Assembly (NCBI GenBank): GCA_003666485.1
Contig: CP032931.1
Coordinates: 558,001 to 622,000 of the forward strand
DNA length: 64,000 bases
Reading direction: 5' to 3'
Origin: Levilactobacillus brevis
GTDB taxonomy: Bacteria; Bacillota; Bacilli; Lactobacillales; Lactobacillaceae
The notes beneath the pieces are model-generated. The model had not been told where the DNA came from. It searched no databases and was given only the letters and a program-made list of their open reading frames with translations. The stretch's first letter is position 1; each line of letters begins with the position of its first letter. Made by a program: the position numbers and the translations under genes. Positions 1-9,807 of the stretch are shown one piece after another.

Positions 1-1653
1 CAACCAACTGATCCAGTGACTACGCCCGCCGCAGTTGGACCAGTCCCAGCCATTACGGACGACGAGCTACCGACAACGCCGGTTCAAGCATACACGAACG
101 AAACGATTGACCAGTGGATGCCAAATCAGATTTTACGAAAAGCCGTTTGGTTAGCGCTACAAGATACGCACCCAAAGGATGGGAAGACCTGGGCCACCCC
201 AGAAGAAATTACCCAACAAGATATGCAGCGACTTGAGGCTTTGCGTATTACAGGAAACCAGGAATCACATGGCATCAATAGTTATATTGATGGAAAAACT
301 GAATTTTCACTCAAGGGATTAGCCTATGCTGTGAATCTTAAAATAATTTCGTTGGGCGCTGGACTCAATAGTGAGCTTGATACGAGCAAGCCCTTCCAGA
401 TCCATGGCGACGTGGTCGATATTTCACCGCTGGCGTATATGCCTGAACTGGAATACGCGGCCTTGGATAATAACCGAATTACAGATATTTCGCCGTTACG
501 TCATCTGCAGCAGTTGGATCGGTTATATTTAACGTTTAATCATATCGCTGATTTTAGTCCGTTAATGGATCATGAATTTCGCGAACTGACAATTACTAGG
601 CAATTGGTGACGTTGCCTGCGATTAAGGTGGACGCCCAGACGCGCAGAGCCCAAATAGCGTCACCCTACATACAGCCGAATGATCCTTGGGCAGTGGCGG
701 GATTGGGAACGATGGCTACTAATTGGTTACGACAGAATATTTCATTTCAACTAACTGAGACGGGACATAGTTGGAATTTTGTTCGGTACCATACCATGCC
801 GGGGACTGACATCGATATGGGTGTGACTGATGATGATTGGGACGTTCTGTATTTTAAAAATATTCCTGATCAGTTGCCAGGTGATTATGGCGGTCTGCAG
901 GTGAATGAGTTCAGTCGCCAGATTGCCTTACCGGATTATTATTATCTGGTGGGGCAGGCTTATCCGGATACGACTGAGTTTAAGACGACCGACGGGGATA
1001 TCGAATGGTACGTGGTGCAACCCTACACCATTGCCCAAGAGGCGGGTACCATCACGGTCCATTACCAGGATCAAGCAGGACAAACGTTAGCGCCGGATCA
1101 GACACTACCGCAGGGGGATGTCGGGGATTCCTACGACACGAGTCAATTAGCGGTGACCATCAAGGGGTATACGCTAATGACACCACCCGACAATGCGGTG
1201 GGAACCTACACCGCTGCGCCAATCTCAGTGACGTACGTTTACCGAAAAGATCTAGTGAAGCCAGATACAACCCGGCCGCCAGTACCTGAGGTGCCAGGGG
1301 TACGACCGCCAGCTGAAGTTATTCCGCCGGAGATCACCCCGCCAAATCCCGTGACGCCACCAGAGATAACGCCACCGGTTGTGACTGAGCCGACCGAAGT
1401 TGTACTGCCGGAGACGCCACCAACTGTTGTGTTGCCAGTACCTACGTCATTGGGTGATGCCGATGGGATTAGCGAGTCACTCAATAGTGATCAGCAATCG
1501 CCACAGCAACCAGGACTCTCTCGACCGTTGCCATCACAGAGCCTTAGCCTGCCACAGACCAATGACCAGCAAAGCTCATCTTGGTGGGGTGTAGCATTGT
1601 TAGCCATAACGACGGTTGGCGGCTGGCTAGGGAAACGCCGCTGGTCAAAATAG
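1..1653 (+). CDS. LRR/MucBP cell-wall-anchored surface protein (5' end outside window)
   Basis: The frame is open from base 1, so the N-terminus and signal peptide lie outside the window; a GTG at 16 is probably internal. The visible part has leucine-rich repeats of the 'DISPL' type (about nt 340-600), an uncharacterised middle, one MucBP-like domain (about nt 1036-1240), a Pro/Glu/Thr wall-spanning stretch (1255-1480), and a C-terminal sorting signal with LPQTN at 1549-1563, a hydrophobic helix and a KRRWSK tail. The domains point to adhesion to mucus or host/matrix ligands (family knowledge). The sorting motif has Asn where Gly is usual. It is the first of three consecutive wall-anchored proteins. 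Confidence 0.85.
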   Translation, partial: QPTDPVTTPAAVGPVPAITDDELPTTPVQAYTNETIDQWMPNQILRKAVWLALQDTHPKDGKTWATPEEITQQDMQRLEALRITGNQESHGINSYIDGKTEFSLKGLAYAVNLKIISLGAGLNSELDTSKPFQIHGDVVDISPLAYMPELEYAALDNNRITDISPLRHLQQLDRLYLTFNHIADFSPLMDHEFRELTITRQLVTLPAIKVDAQTRRAQIASPYIQPNDPWAVAGLGTMATNWLRQNISFQLTETGHSWNFVRYHTMPGTDIDMGVTDDDWDVLYFKNIPDQLPGDYGGLQVNEFSRQIALPDYYYLVGQAYPDTTEFKTTDGDIEWYVVQPYTIAQEAGTITVHYQDQAGQTLAPDQTLPQGDVGDSYDTSQLAVTIKGYTLMTPPDNAVGTYTAAPISVTYVYRKDLVKPDTTRPPVPEVPGVRPPAEVIPPEITPPNPVTPPEITPPVVTEPTEVVLPETPPTVVLPVPTSLGDADGISESLNSDQQSPQQPGLSRPLPSQSLSLPQTNDQQSSSWWGVALLAITTVGGWLGKRRWSK

Positions 1654-1724
1654 CTGCAGCGATGTACATTTACCAAGAGTCAGTGCAGTGGCTAGCAGGA
1701 CCACAAAAGAGAATAGAGACCATT

Positions 1725-1757
1725 GAGCACGCCAGAAATGTTGGGGTGCTCTTTTTC
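1725..1757 (+). terminator. Rho-independent terminator after the LRR/MucBP gene
   Basis: GAGCAC pairs with GTGCTC (1725-1730 and 1746-1751) and is followed by TTTTT. Confidence 0.7.
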
Positions 1758-2007
1758 TCGACAAATTTTGACTAAGTAAAGTGGAATAACAAACATAGGG
1801 GTAACGAGTTTCGCATAACCACGGTTAAATTCTGGAACGGAACACTACCAATCATACGCTCGGAAATTGGCATGGAGGGGACTGAAAATTAGCCTTAATA
1901 AATTAGGTAAAGCCTTTGATGAAACACGAATTAACAGCATCCAAAAGAAATATTTTTCAAGAAAACAAGTGGTCACACAAAATAGTTTTGTTTACTTATA
2001 ATTAAGC

Positions 2008-2035
2008 TTGATTTTCTTGCCAAAGGGGATACAAT
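2008..2035 (+). promoter_or_regulatory. Predicted sigma-A promoter of the second surface-protein gene
   Basis: TTGATT (2008-2013), 16-bp spacer, TACAAT (2030-2035). A long leader of about 90 nt follows before the ribosome binding site GGGGGAAG. Confidence 0.5.
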
Positions 2036-2133
2036 GTAGGTGTAGAAAAGATTACCCACATTAATAGATGTGTAACGTAAAAATATATGACTAGGGCGAT
2101 TGGGGCACATAAACTTCATAGGGGGAAGTTATC

Positions 2134-4320
2134 ATGCGGAATACATTAAGCACAACCAAAGAGCATTACAAGAGCTACAAGGCAGGCAAACGTTGGCTTT
2201 TTGCTTGCATCACGGTGGTCAGTTTAGGCCTCGGCATGGCGGGAGCGGGAACGACAGCTCAAGCCGATGAGACTTCGGCGGATGATGCCGCAACTACTGC
2301 AGTTCAACCGGCAAGCAGCAGTTCGCAAGGCCAAGAACAAGTATTGCAGGGGGCACAACAAGTAGAAAAAGCCGATACTGATGTATCCGGTGTTAAGGGT
2401 GATGCTGAAGCCGCTAACGGCGCAACCGACGTTAATGATGGTCAGGCAGATAAGGGGTCAGTGAATGATGATACGCCAGCACCGCAAGCAGATTCCGATG
2501 TTAATGCAGGTAAGGTAACGTCTGACAATGAAAAAGTAGGGGATCCACAGAAGCAGCTTGAAGGCGACTCCCAACAATCAGAAGATATCACGAATGATGC
2601 CAACGAAGCGCCTGCAGAGAAGGTTGCCACAACTGATGGCAAGATTGTGAACGACGATACGCTTGCACAAAAGTCGACGACTCCCGACAGTGACACTGGC
2701 AATAAGGTGCAGGGCACGCCAGCCAAGCAGGGGACAGTTAAACTTTCACGGAATAGTTTGGTGAAGTCCGCTACCGCCAGCATTGATGGGGTAGACGCTT
2801 CTGTTTGGATGCCCGACGCGAATCTGCGGGCGGCAGTTGAAAAGGAAATCAACATGTCGGGTAATGTTGCTCCGGTGACGGATGCGACTCTCTCTGCTAA
2901 CCTGAATTCGCTGAATAGCTTGACTCTCAAAACAGCCGATGGTATGCCAACGAGTCTGGAAGGGCTACAGTACTTTACGAACCTAAGTCTTCTTGATGTG
3001 AATGGTAATTTGCCAGCTGACGCTTGGATTGACTTCGGGTTTGCCAAGAACTTGAGCATTGTCTACATCATGAATGACACTGGTTTAACCGGCGTTGATT
3101 TTCCCACTTTCTTCAAGCAAACGTTTGGCAGCAATTCAAAACTGATGCTCTTGAGCCTGACGTATTCTGGGCTGACCGGTAACCTGCCAGATATCACGAA
3201 CTATCCTGACTTGAAGTACCTGAGTATTAATAATAATAATTTGACGGGAACCTTGGCAGACTTAGGGAGTTCGACTAGTGTTACGAGCTTGATGTTAGGC
3301 TACAACCAAATGACTGGTAACTTGGCCGGCATCGACAACCTGCCTAACGTAACGGCGCTATACGCGGCAAACAACAACCTCTCCGGTGACCTGACCGACT
3401 TGAGCAATTACACCGGGACGCTGTATGCGCCAGATAATCATTTAACCTCAGGCGTTCAAAACTTAAAGGGTTACAAACAGGGGCTTTCAACCTTGGACTT
3501 CCAATCCGTTACTGGCAAGACCTACACACTGACGCCGAAGAACCGGGAAATTGATCCAGTTGCTGGCGTTATCACGGGTGTGCAAGACGCTACTGGGGCA
3601 ATTGTCAAAGATGATCCTATGGTGGTCTACAAGCTTGGCACCGCTGGCCAATACTTTACGGTCGTGACCAACAGTGATGGCGGCTTTACCCTGAAGGCCA
3701 AGGGAGACGTGCCGGACGGCGATTACACGCTGACGGTCATCAATAAGAAGACCTATGAATATGGCGTCAACCTGACCTTCACCGTTAAAAATGGCGAGGA
3801 TCCGGCCGACCCAGATACCACCAATCCTGATACGAAAACGCCGGATACCACGACACCGGAGACGCCTAATCCGGATACGACTAACCCTGGTGGCACCACG
3901 ACCACAACACCTGTGACTACGGTGACAGATGGTGGTGACGCGGACGCAATCGTCGCGCCAGCCGATAATGAATCGACGACAGTCACCCCATTGACCGGTG
4001 GTGATGGGGCAACGATCGACACCACGACCCCTGGCACCAAGTCAGCCGGCCAAGCCGACCGGGTGGTTACGGAAACGGCTAAGCAAAATGGGCAACCAGT
4101 CAGTTTGATTGCCAAGAACAGTTCACGGATCGTGCGTGGCACTAAGGCGCCGGTGATGGCTCACCAACCAGCCACTGCCAGTCGGCAACTCGCTGCCAAG
4201 CAGACTGCCGAAACGACTTTACCACAGACCAATGAGCAGAATAGCGCTGGGTTGATTGCCGCCGGTGTGGCAGTCGCCCTGGCAACTTTGGGGATGGGCA
4301 TCAAGACCCGTCACAATTAA
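2134..4320 (+). CDS. KxYKxGKxW signal-peptide LRR adhesin with LPQTN anchor
   Basis: A 728-aa secreted, wall-anchored protein. Residues 1-46 form a KxYKxGKxW-type signal peptide (HYKSYKAGKRW, hydrophobic core, cleavage near AQADE). Residues about 47-210 are acidic, Asp/Ala/Gln-rich and probably disordered. Residues about 220-440 contain leucine-rich repeats of the form LTGNLxxLxxxxxLxxLxxxxN. An Ig-like segment and a Thr/Pro/Asp linker follow. The C-terminus has LPQTN near residue 696, a hydrophobic helix and KTRHN. The start is fixed by GGGGGAAG just upstream of ATG. Likely an adhesin; the ligand cannot be told. LPQTN is noncanonical, as in the preceding gene. Confidence 0.88.
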   Translation: MRNTLSTTKEHYKSYKAGKRWLFACITVVSLGLGMAGAGTTAQADETSADDAATTAVQPASSSSQGQEQVLQGAQQVEKADTDVSGVKGDAEAANGATDVNDGQADKGSVNDDTPAPQADSDVNAGKVTSDNEKVGDPQKQLEGDSQQSEDITNDANEAPAEKVATTDGKIVNDDTLAQKSTTPDSDTGNKVQGTPAKQGTVKLSRNSLVKSATASIDGVDASVWMPDANLRAAVEKEINMSGNVAPVTDATLSANLNSLNSLTLKTADGMPTSLEGLQYFTNLSLLDVNGNLPADAWIDFGFAKNLSIVYIMNDTGLTGVDFPTFFKQTFGSNSKLMLLSLTYSGLTGNLPDITNYPDLKYLSINNNNLTGTLADLGSSTSVTSLMLGYNQMTGNLAGIDNLPNVTALYAANNNLSGDLTDLSNYTGTLYAPDNHLTSGVQNLKGYKQGLSTLDFQSVTGKTYTLTPKNREIDPVAGVITGVQDATGAIVKDDPMVVYKLGTAGQYFTVVTNSDGGFTLKAKGDVPDGDYTLTVINKKTYEYGVNLTFTVKNGEDPADPDTTNPDTKTPDTTTPETPNPDTTNPGGTTTTTPVTTVTDGGDADAIVAPADNESTTVTPLTGGDGATIDTTTPGTKSAGQADRVVTETAKQNGQPVSLIAKNSSRIVRGTKAPVMAHQPATASRQLAAKQTAETTLPQTNEQNSAGLIAAGVAVALATLGMGIKTRHN

Positions 4321-4360
4321 CAAAGCGGATGTTAGAAAGTAAATGACCCCAAATAGAAAA

Positions 4361-4406
4361 CGGACCCACCAAGCGATTTGTAATGACGAAGCGCTTGATG
4401 GGTCCG
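4361..4406 (+). terminator. Hairpin terminator after the LRR adhesin
   Basis: A 15-bp near-perfect stem (4361-4375 with 4392-4406) lies 40 bp after the stop codon. The following T tract is weak, so termination strength is uncertain. Confidence 0.55.
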
Positions 4407-4595
4407 CTTGTCTGTAAAAGGGGTAGGTAATCTTGTTTTCGTTAGACCAATTCTAGCCGAATTCATCAATGTGGTAAATTGACGTTTAACTGTTCAATTG
4501 TTAGTAAAAATAATTTTCAAATTGTGTTGATTGTTGTCGCCAGGAGGACGAAAATAGGGATGTAGTCTGATTGGAAAGGTAGGGATTTAATCAAT

Positions 4596-6677
4596 ATGGA
4601 AACGAAACGGACGCACTTTAAAATGTACAAGAGTGGCCGTCGCTGGGTCTTTGCTTGTGCAGTGTTATTAGTTACGTTGGGCGCGGGGAGTACAGTGACT
4701 GCCAACGCTGACGTTGCGGGGACCGAATCCAGCAGCAGCTCACTGGTCAGTGGGGAAAGTTCAACTGATGCCAGTTCTGCTAGCAGCTCGTCTGCCAGTG
4801 ACTCTTCCACGGCTGCCGCTTCTACGACTAGTGAAAGTAGCGAAACGTCAAGCCAATCGCGTGAATCGAGCCAACCTAATGAGTCGCACACGAGTGACGC
4901 TGACGTGCAATCGAGCCAGGCGAAGAAGACGACTAGCGTCAAAGCAGCGACACCAGTCACCAAGGCGTCAGCTGCCAAGACGGTCAAAGTCAACGCTAGT
5001 CTGAAGCAATCCATCAAAGCCACGGTGAAAAAAGGCACGGCGCCAAAACGCTACGTGCACACGAGTTTAACCGCCGCTGCTAAGGCGGCCGCTAGTACCA
5101 AGAGCGCACAATCCATCAGCAATTTACTACATAAGCTGGCAGGAACCAACGCCACGGCCGCTGCAGTGACCCCCTATGCCGACACGGGTATTCAAGCCGG
5201 CGGGAGTGTCTACGATGATTATCCTGATTTGAACAACATCTTGGGCGTCTCCTCCGTGTTCCACATTTTCGCGCGGGAAGCCGAGTTGAATGCGCATACG
5301 AACGGCAATATCGCGGTCCAGAACCTGATTGGGAACGTCAACTTTGGGACCAACATCATCGAAGAATTGTTGGACAAGGATATTTCGTACATCCAAAATA
5401 TCACGAACATCGCCAACAGTTCCTTCGTTTCCGGTGGTGATAGTCGGGAAAACAAGGTGGTCTTTGGTGAAGGTATCACGATCGATATCAGTAACCCGAA
5501 CCGCCCAATGGTCAACGGCGAATACATTGACCATTTGTTGGCCAGTGAAGTCTACCAAGACCAAAACGGCCAGACGTATATTGACTTCGATGCCGAGTTT
5601 GCCAAATTAAAGGCCTTGAACGAAGCCTTGGCCAACCAACCCAGTGAAGCCACTTACAGCAATAGTGATTTTGACGATCAAAACAATCGGGTCATCGACA
5701 TTAGCAACATGACGCCGAATGACAAGAACCAAATCGTGATCAACTTGACGCCAGACGTCTTGAACGGCAATACGCCATTGACGATTTCCGGGTTGTCACC
5801 GGACGCTGACGGGACGACGGTCATCATTAACGTGGATACCGGTACTGATGCGGATTACGACATTAACTCGCAGATCAAGATTATTTACAGTGACGGGTCC
5901 GAACGGGACAACCACGAAACCGAAGACTTTGGGGACAACCATTTGCTGTGGAACTTTTACAACAGTGGTGCCAGTGATAAGCAATACACCGGTACGTTAG
6001 ACTTCAAGCGGCCGTTCCAAGGAAGTATCTTAGCGCCTTCCGCAACCGTGGTTGCCAGCGCAAATATTGATGGCAACATCATTGCGGATAAGGTCATTGT
6101 CAATGCGGAAACCCACCGCTGGGATCTGCAAGACAACAAAGACAATGAAGAAGACGTCGATGACGAGGACGAAAATGACTTTGAAATTCCTGTTCACCCT
6201 GGCATCGAAGTTCCTGGGATTCCGGATACGGAAGAACCTGACACGGAAAATCCAGGAACTGAAACGCCTGGTACCGAGGAACCCGACACGGAAGATCCTG
6301 ACGTTGAAGAACCCGAGGACAACGGTGGCGATGAGGACTTGACCTATGAACACGAGCATCCTGACTACACTGAAGAGGAAGCAGCGGACTTCGAAGATGA
6401 TTTGATCAACTTTGAAGAAGAGAACAACGTTGCTGGCGAAGAAGCCTTGTTGAACAAGGTGGACGCCGCCATTGCTGCTGCGCGGGCCAAGGGGGATACC
6501 CAACTGGTTGCTCAGCTTGAATCCGTTCGGAGTAACATCCTGCGAGCGCTAGGCTTGAGTGATGGCCTGCCACAGACCGGTGAAGCTAATGATAGTTGGT
6601 TAAGCGCCGTCGGGTTCGTCCTGGCTGGGACCTTACTGGCTACCGGAGTTGCCGTTGACCGGAAGCGTCGGTATTAA
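4596..6677 (+). CDS. Ser-rich LPQTG surface protein with choice-of-anchor-A-like domain
   Basis: A 693-aa protein. The N-terminus has a KxYKxGKxW-type signal in the Arg variant (FKMYKSGRRW) with cleavage near ANADV. A Ser/Thr-rich stretch (about 45-110) and a Lys/Ala-rich stretch (110-190) follow. Residues about 200-510 resemble the choice-of-anchor-A domain: 'FHIFAREAELNAHTNG' near the start and 'GSILAPSATVVASANIDGNI' near the end. An acidic Glu/Asp/Pro repeat region (515-600) spans the wall, then a short helical segment and a canonical LPQTG near residue 658, hydrophobic helix and RKRRY. Likely adhesion or extracellular-matrix binding. Of the four wall-anchored proteins here it alone has the standard motif. 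Confidence 0.85.
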   Translation: METKRTHFKMYKSGRRWVFACAVLLVTLGAGSTVTANADVAGTESSSSSLVSGESSTDASSASSSSASDSSTAAASTTSESSETSSQSRESSQPNESHTSDADVQSSQAKKTTSVKAATPVTKASAAKTVKVNASLKQSIKATVKKGTAPKRYVHTSLTAAAKAAASTKSAQSISNLLHKLAGTNATAAAVTPYADTGIQAGGSVYDDYPDLNNILGVSSVFHIFAREAELNAHTNGNIAVQNLIGNVNFGTNIIEELLDKDISYIQNITNIANSSFVSGGDSRENKVVFGEGITIDISNPNRPMVNGEYIDHLLASEVYQDQNGQTYIDFDAEFAKLKALNEALANQPSEATYSNSDFDDQNNRVIDISNMTPNDKNQIVINLTPDVLNGNTPLTISGLSPDADGTTVIINVDTGTDADYDINSQIKIIYSDGSERDNHETEDFGDNHLLWNFYNSGASDKQYTGTLDFKRPFQGSILAPSATVVASANIDGNIIADKVIVNAETHRWDLQDNKDNEEDVDDEDENDFEIPVHPGIEVPGIPDTEEPDTENPGTETPGTEEPDTEDPDVEEPEDNGGDEDLTYEHEHPDYTEEEAADFEDDLINFEEENNVAGEEALLNKVDAAIAAARAKGDTQLVAQLESVRSNILRALGLSDGLPQTGEANDSWLSAVGFVLAGTLLATGVAVDRKRRY

Positions 6678-6708
6678 CCCACTACTAGTACTAACGAAAT
6701 CCAATCGA

Positions 6709-6733
6709 AATTTGTAACCCCCTAATTGGCGGG
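6709..6733 (+). repeat. Short dispersed repeat, copy 1
   Basis: AATTTGTAACCCCCTAA followed by TTGGCG, shared with 30789-30815 and preceded in both places by ACTAACGAAAT; both copies lie just after a gene's stop codon. Confidence 0.6.
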
Positions 6734-6798
6734 AAAAATGAACGATTGGCGATAAACGTTGGTTTAGCAGCGTTTGAAGTGAAAAAGTTTTTTAAAAA

Positions 6799-6842
6799 AA
6801 TGACCTTGGCGGACCACATTTCAGTGGCTCACCAAGGTCATT
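6799..6842. terminator. Bidirectional terminator between the surface gene and tauE
   Basis: An 11-bp stem (6799-6809 with 6832-6842) is flanked by A-rich and T-rich tracts on both sides and sits between two convergent genes. Confidence 0.75.
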
Positions 6843-6848
6843 TTGTGC

Positions 6849-7592
6849 TTAAAAGAGCATGCGCAGCCCCATGAAAATCAGCAGGACGCCCATAAATGGT
6901 TTGACGTAGTAGTTCAATTTGGCGGGGTCCACGTGCATCAACAGGCGAGGTGCACACAATGCCCCGACGACAGCACCAATCATCAGCCAGGTGCCGACCT
7001 GCCAGTCGATGTTGTTGGCTGACAAGTGGAAGAGCAGGCCGACCAGCGAGGTACCGACCAGCACGTAAGAGGAGGTCGCCGCGGCCGGAAGCATGTCCAG
7101 CCCCAACACCAGCAGGCCAGCGATGATGGGCCCGCCACCGCTCAGGCCTGCGACCCCCACCATGATACCGCTCAAAAGGCCGTAGATGGCGGCTTGAGCG
7201 CTTTGATGACGGGGCGCCTTGGCGTGGGTCATGAGGAACCGCTTGACCAGGACTTGAATCCCCAATCCGGTCAGGATAATGGCGACAATCCAGGTGTAGA
7301 TGTCGTTAGGAATGTACGGCGCCAGCAACGCCCCGACGACGGTGGCGGGGATGGCAGTCAGCAGCATTTGATTCCCGACCTTGAAATGAATCTGGCCCGT
7401 TCGATAGTGACCGTAAGCACCGACTACCAGTGAGGGAAACGCCGTGAACAGGGATGTGGAGGCCGCAACGGCGGGCGCTAACCCGAAGATGCTGGTCAGT
7501 AGACCCAAGTAGATGGCCGCACCGCCACCCCCGGTCGAAATGACCAACAGGCCAACTAAAAACCCGATTATTAGAAAGACTAACCACATCAT
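6849..7592 (-). CDS. TauE/SafE (TSUP) family membrane exporter
   Basis: A 247-aa integral membrane protein with about eight hydrophobic segments and the two internally related halves typical of the TSUP family (GGGGAAIYLG near the N-terminus, GLSGGGPIIAG in the second half). The family moves sulfur-containing anions such as sulfite or sulfoacetate; the substrate here is unknown. AAGGAG lies about 12 nt upstream of the ATG. The gene converges with the LPQTG gene and is divergent from the short-chain dehydrogenase. Confidence 0.8.
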   Translation of the reverse strand: MMWLVFLIIGFLVGLLVISTGGGGAAIYLGLLTSIFGLAPAVAASTSLFTAFPSLVVGAYGHYRTGQIHFKVGNQMLLTAIPATVVGALLAPYIPNDIYTWIVAIILTGLGIQVLVKRFLMTHAKAPRHQSAQAAIYGLLSGIMVGVAGLSGGGPIIAGLLVLGLDMLPAAATSSYVLVGTSLVGLLFHLSANNIDWQVGTWLMIGAVVGALCAPRLLMHVDPAKLNYYVKPFMGVLLIFMGLRMLF

Positions 7593-7716
7593 TTATCCAA
7601 TCGTCTCCTTATCGACTAATTCTGTTAATCAGTTTACCGGTTACAGCACGACTCGTCAATTTGCTGGGGGATTTGGTCATCTTGTTGTATCATGGCAAGT
7701 AAAGAGCGGAGGTTCG

Positions 7717-8451
7717 ATGAATATGAAATTAGCACAGCAACGGCTGCTCATTGTCGGCGGCACGTCCGGCTTCGGCGAAACGGTGGCCCAACAAGCGTTA
7801 GCGGCCGGCGCGACGGTTCACGTGATTGGTCACAGCCAGGCCCACGTGGATGCGGCGCTGGAACGGCTCCAGGCAAAGGCCCCAGTCGTGATTGGGACCG
7901 CCTTGGACGCCCAAGACGCGGATCAGTTAGGCGTTTTCTTTTCCTGTCAGCCCAAGTTTGACCACGTCCTGTCGTTTTTAGGCGGCGCCATGGGTGGCGG
8001 TTTCTTGGACAATGATGTGGCCACGATTCGGCAGGCAATTGAGGATAAATTTTTTGCCAACCTCGAACTGGCCAAGGCAGCGGTCGGGCATTTGAATCCA
8101 CACGGCTCACTGATCTTCACGTCCGGTGCCGGTGGTCATCCCGACGATGCGTCGGGCGCCATCATTGGCAACCAGGCCATCAACACCATGGTTGCCGGAC
8201 TAGCGGTTGAGCTTGCCCCGGACTTCCGGGTCAACGCGGTGGCCCCAACCTGGACGCCCACCGGCCTCTGGCGTAAGCTGACGATGCAACAGGTAGAACA
8301 ACAGGCCCACGACTTCGCTCAGGGCGTGCCGCTAAAGCGCGTGGCAACGAAGGCGGAAGTGGCCTCAGCCTATTTATATTTGATGCAAAATGATTTCGTG
8401 ACCGGCCAAGTGCTCCACGTGGATGGTGGGGTCGATTTGGGCGTGCGGTAA
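7717..8451 (+). CDS. Atypical short-chain dehydrogenase lacking the catalytic Tyr/Lys
   Basis: A 244-aa Rossmann-fold SDR. The dinucleotide-binding glycine motif (VGGTSGFGE) and the C-terminal 'VLHVDGG' tail are intact and a Ser-containing FTSGAGG strand is present. The usual YxxxK is replaced: the segment aligning with it reads IIGNQA, putting Ile149 and Gln153 where Tyr and Lys belong. Such a protein may bind NAD(P) without classical reductase chemistry (inference). The start is chosen from GGAGG at 7708-7712, which serves the ATG at 7717 or 7723; the frame is open further upstream but without a ribosome binding site. It is divergent from tauE. Confidence 0.75.
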   Translation: MNMKLAQQRLLIVGGTSGFGETVAQQALAAGATVHVIGHSQAHVDAALERLQAKAPVVIGTALDAQDADQLGVFFSCQPKFDHVLSFLGGAMGGGFLDNDVATIRQAIEDKFFANLELAKAAVGHLNPHGSLIFTSGAGGHPDDASGAIIGNQAINTMVAGLAVELAPDFRVNAVAPTWTPTGLWRKLTMQQVEQQAHDFAQGVPLKRVATKAEVASAYLYLMQNDFVTGQVLHVDGGVDLGVR

Positions 8452-8685
8452 TTTTGTGGGGGGATGTCTGGTTGGGGCGTCTCCCTTTTTGTATTTTCCA
8501 TCAACAATTTTGAAATAAGGCGTCGAATAATCTCTGTTTTCTTAAGTAAAGGACAAATTTAATTTCTTAAAAATACCTATATAACAGCAATATTAAATGA
8601 TTGTATCGATTTTTACTGTGATTGTATCTTGTCAATGTTACGATTGAAAAAAGTATGCTACAATCGTTCTTGGAGGTGGTGTTAA

Positions 8686-9807
8686 TTGGGCAATCTTGAT
8701 AAACAGATAGAACGGATTCGTCAGGGAACGGGGCTTCCAATAACGGTAGCAAAAGAAGTTCCGACGTCTTCGTTAACGCTTAGTCGATCCGACCAACGAA
8801 ATACCGAAGCGGCCTTGTGTGAAATTTTTGATAAGCGAATCCTTTTAATCTCCTATGATGGGAGTATCGAGTTCCGACCATTAGCAATCGTCAGAATGAT
8901 TAAAAAAAGCAGTGCAATTGAACTAGATTCAATCGTCGTTCTTAAACCACAGCTGTCGGTCCGTGAACGTAAGGCATATTTGAGCAACGCTGTTCCTTTT
9001 ATAACGTCTGATGGTGAAATGTTTTTACCTTTCATGGGTACACGCCTTCAACCAGGTATCGTATCTACGTCAGGAAAATCTTTACGTGAAACTTTTTCTC
9101 CATTGGAACAACGGTTAGCGTTAGCGATATTGTTTGCGCAACTTATTTTTGAACGTCGTGGCCGTACGAGCGGTCTGCCTGAGATGAAGCCATTTTACGT
9201 TGACCATGATCTTTTCTGTATGTTTGGCGGTCAACGCTTTATGACAACGATTGGTAAGAAGGTCGGTATTACAAATCGAACAACATTTGCCCGCGCCACC
9301 ACTCAGCTGGTTGAAAGGGGATTGCTGAAATTTAAGGGAGAGACTAAGGATAGAATTTATTCATGTCAACTTAATAGTAGAAAGTTCTTCAGAGCCATTG
9401 AACCGTATTTAGCCACCCCAATTCAGGCCTCTGGAGGGGTATTGGTCGATTTTGACCCGATGAACTTACCGTTGGTTAAACCATTGTATAATGAGTTAAC
9501 CGGGCTAGCCAAAGTAACTATGGTCAGTAGTGAAAGTGGTATAGAGTCACTTGTGGTTAACCGAGCCGGACGTCAAGCACTGGATTATCTAATGGATAAT
9601 GTTGATGAAAATTCAGAGCCAGTCTGTAAGCTCCAGGTATCCAAATATGATCTCGTAGGGTTTAACGAGCTAGTTAGGCAAATTATAGACTATCCAGAAG
9701 ATGTTGTAGATCCTGTTCATCTATACACGTTGTTTAAGGATGTACCAGATGAACGCGTACAGGGAGAAGCTGAAGAACTAGTTGATCGGCTTTGGAATGG
9801 GGACTAA
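8686..9807 (+). CDS. AbiEi-like winged-helix regulator/antitoxin candidate
   Basis: A 373-aa soluble protein starting with TTG, fixed by GGAGGTGGT five bases upstream. Residues about 150-250 look like a winged-helix DNA-binding domain ('TIGKKVGITNRTTFARATTQLVERGLL'-type region, positions about 190-215). The N-terminal 130 residues are an alpha/beta domain I do not recognise. The next gene is a nucleotidyltransferase that overlaps this gene's end, the arrangement of AbiE-type (type IV) toxin-antitoxin systems, where AbiEi is a regulator and AbiEii an NTase. That pairing is the main reason for the call; sequence similarity to AbiEi proper is not shown. Base composition is more AT-rich than the neighbours, suggesting transfer. 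Confidence 0.5.
   Translation: MGNLDKQIERIRQGTGLPITVAKEVPTSSLTLSRSDQRNTEAALCEIFDKRILLISYDGSIEFRPLAIVRMIKKSSAIELDSIVVLKPQLSVRERKAYLSNAVPFITSDGEMFLPFMGTRLQPGIVSTSGKSLRETFSPLEQRLALAILFAQLIFERRGRTSGLPEMKPFYVDHDLFCMFGGQRFMTTIGKKVGITNRTTFARATTQLVERGLLKFKGETKDRIYSCQLNSRKFFRAIEPYLATPIQASGGVLVDFDPMNLPLVKPLYNELTGLAKVTMVSSESGIESLVVNRAGRQALDYLMDNVDENSEPVCKLQVSKYDLVGFNELVRQIIDYPEDVVDPVHLYTLFKDVPDERVQGEAEELVDRLWNGD

Larger units (their letters stand above)
1654..2133. other. Intergenic region between two surface-protein genes
   Basis: About 480 bp without a convincing gene. It holds a rho-independent terminator at 1725-1757 and a promoter at 2008-2035; the rest is AT-rich and shows no repeat or RNA that I recognise. 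Confidence 0.6.

Noticed and set aside
2442-3059. 205-codon frame opposite the LRR adhesin
   Set aside because: Shadow of a low-complexity coding region; no ribosome binding site, no recognisable domain.
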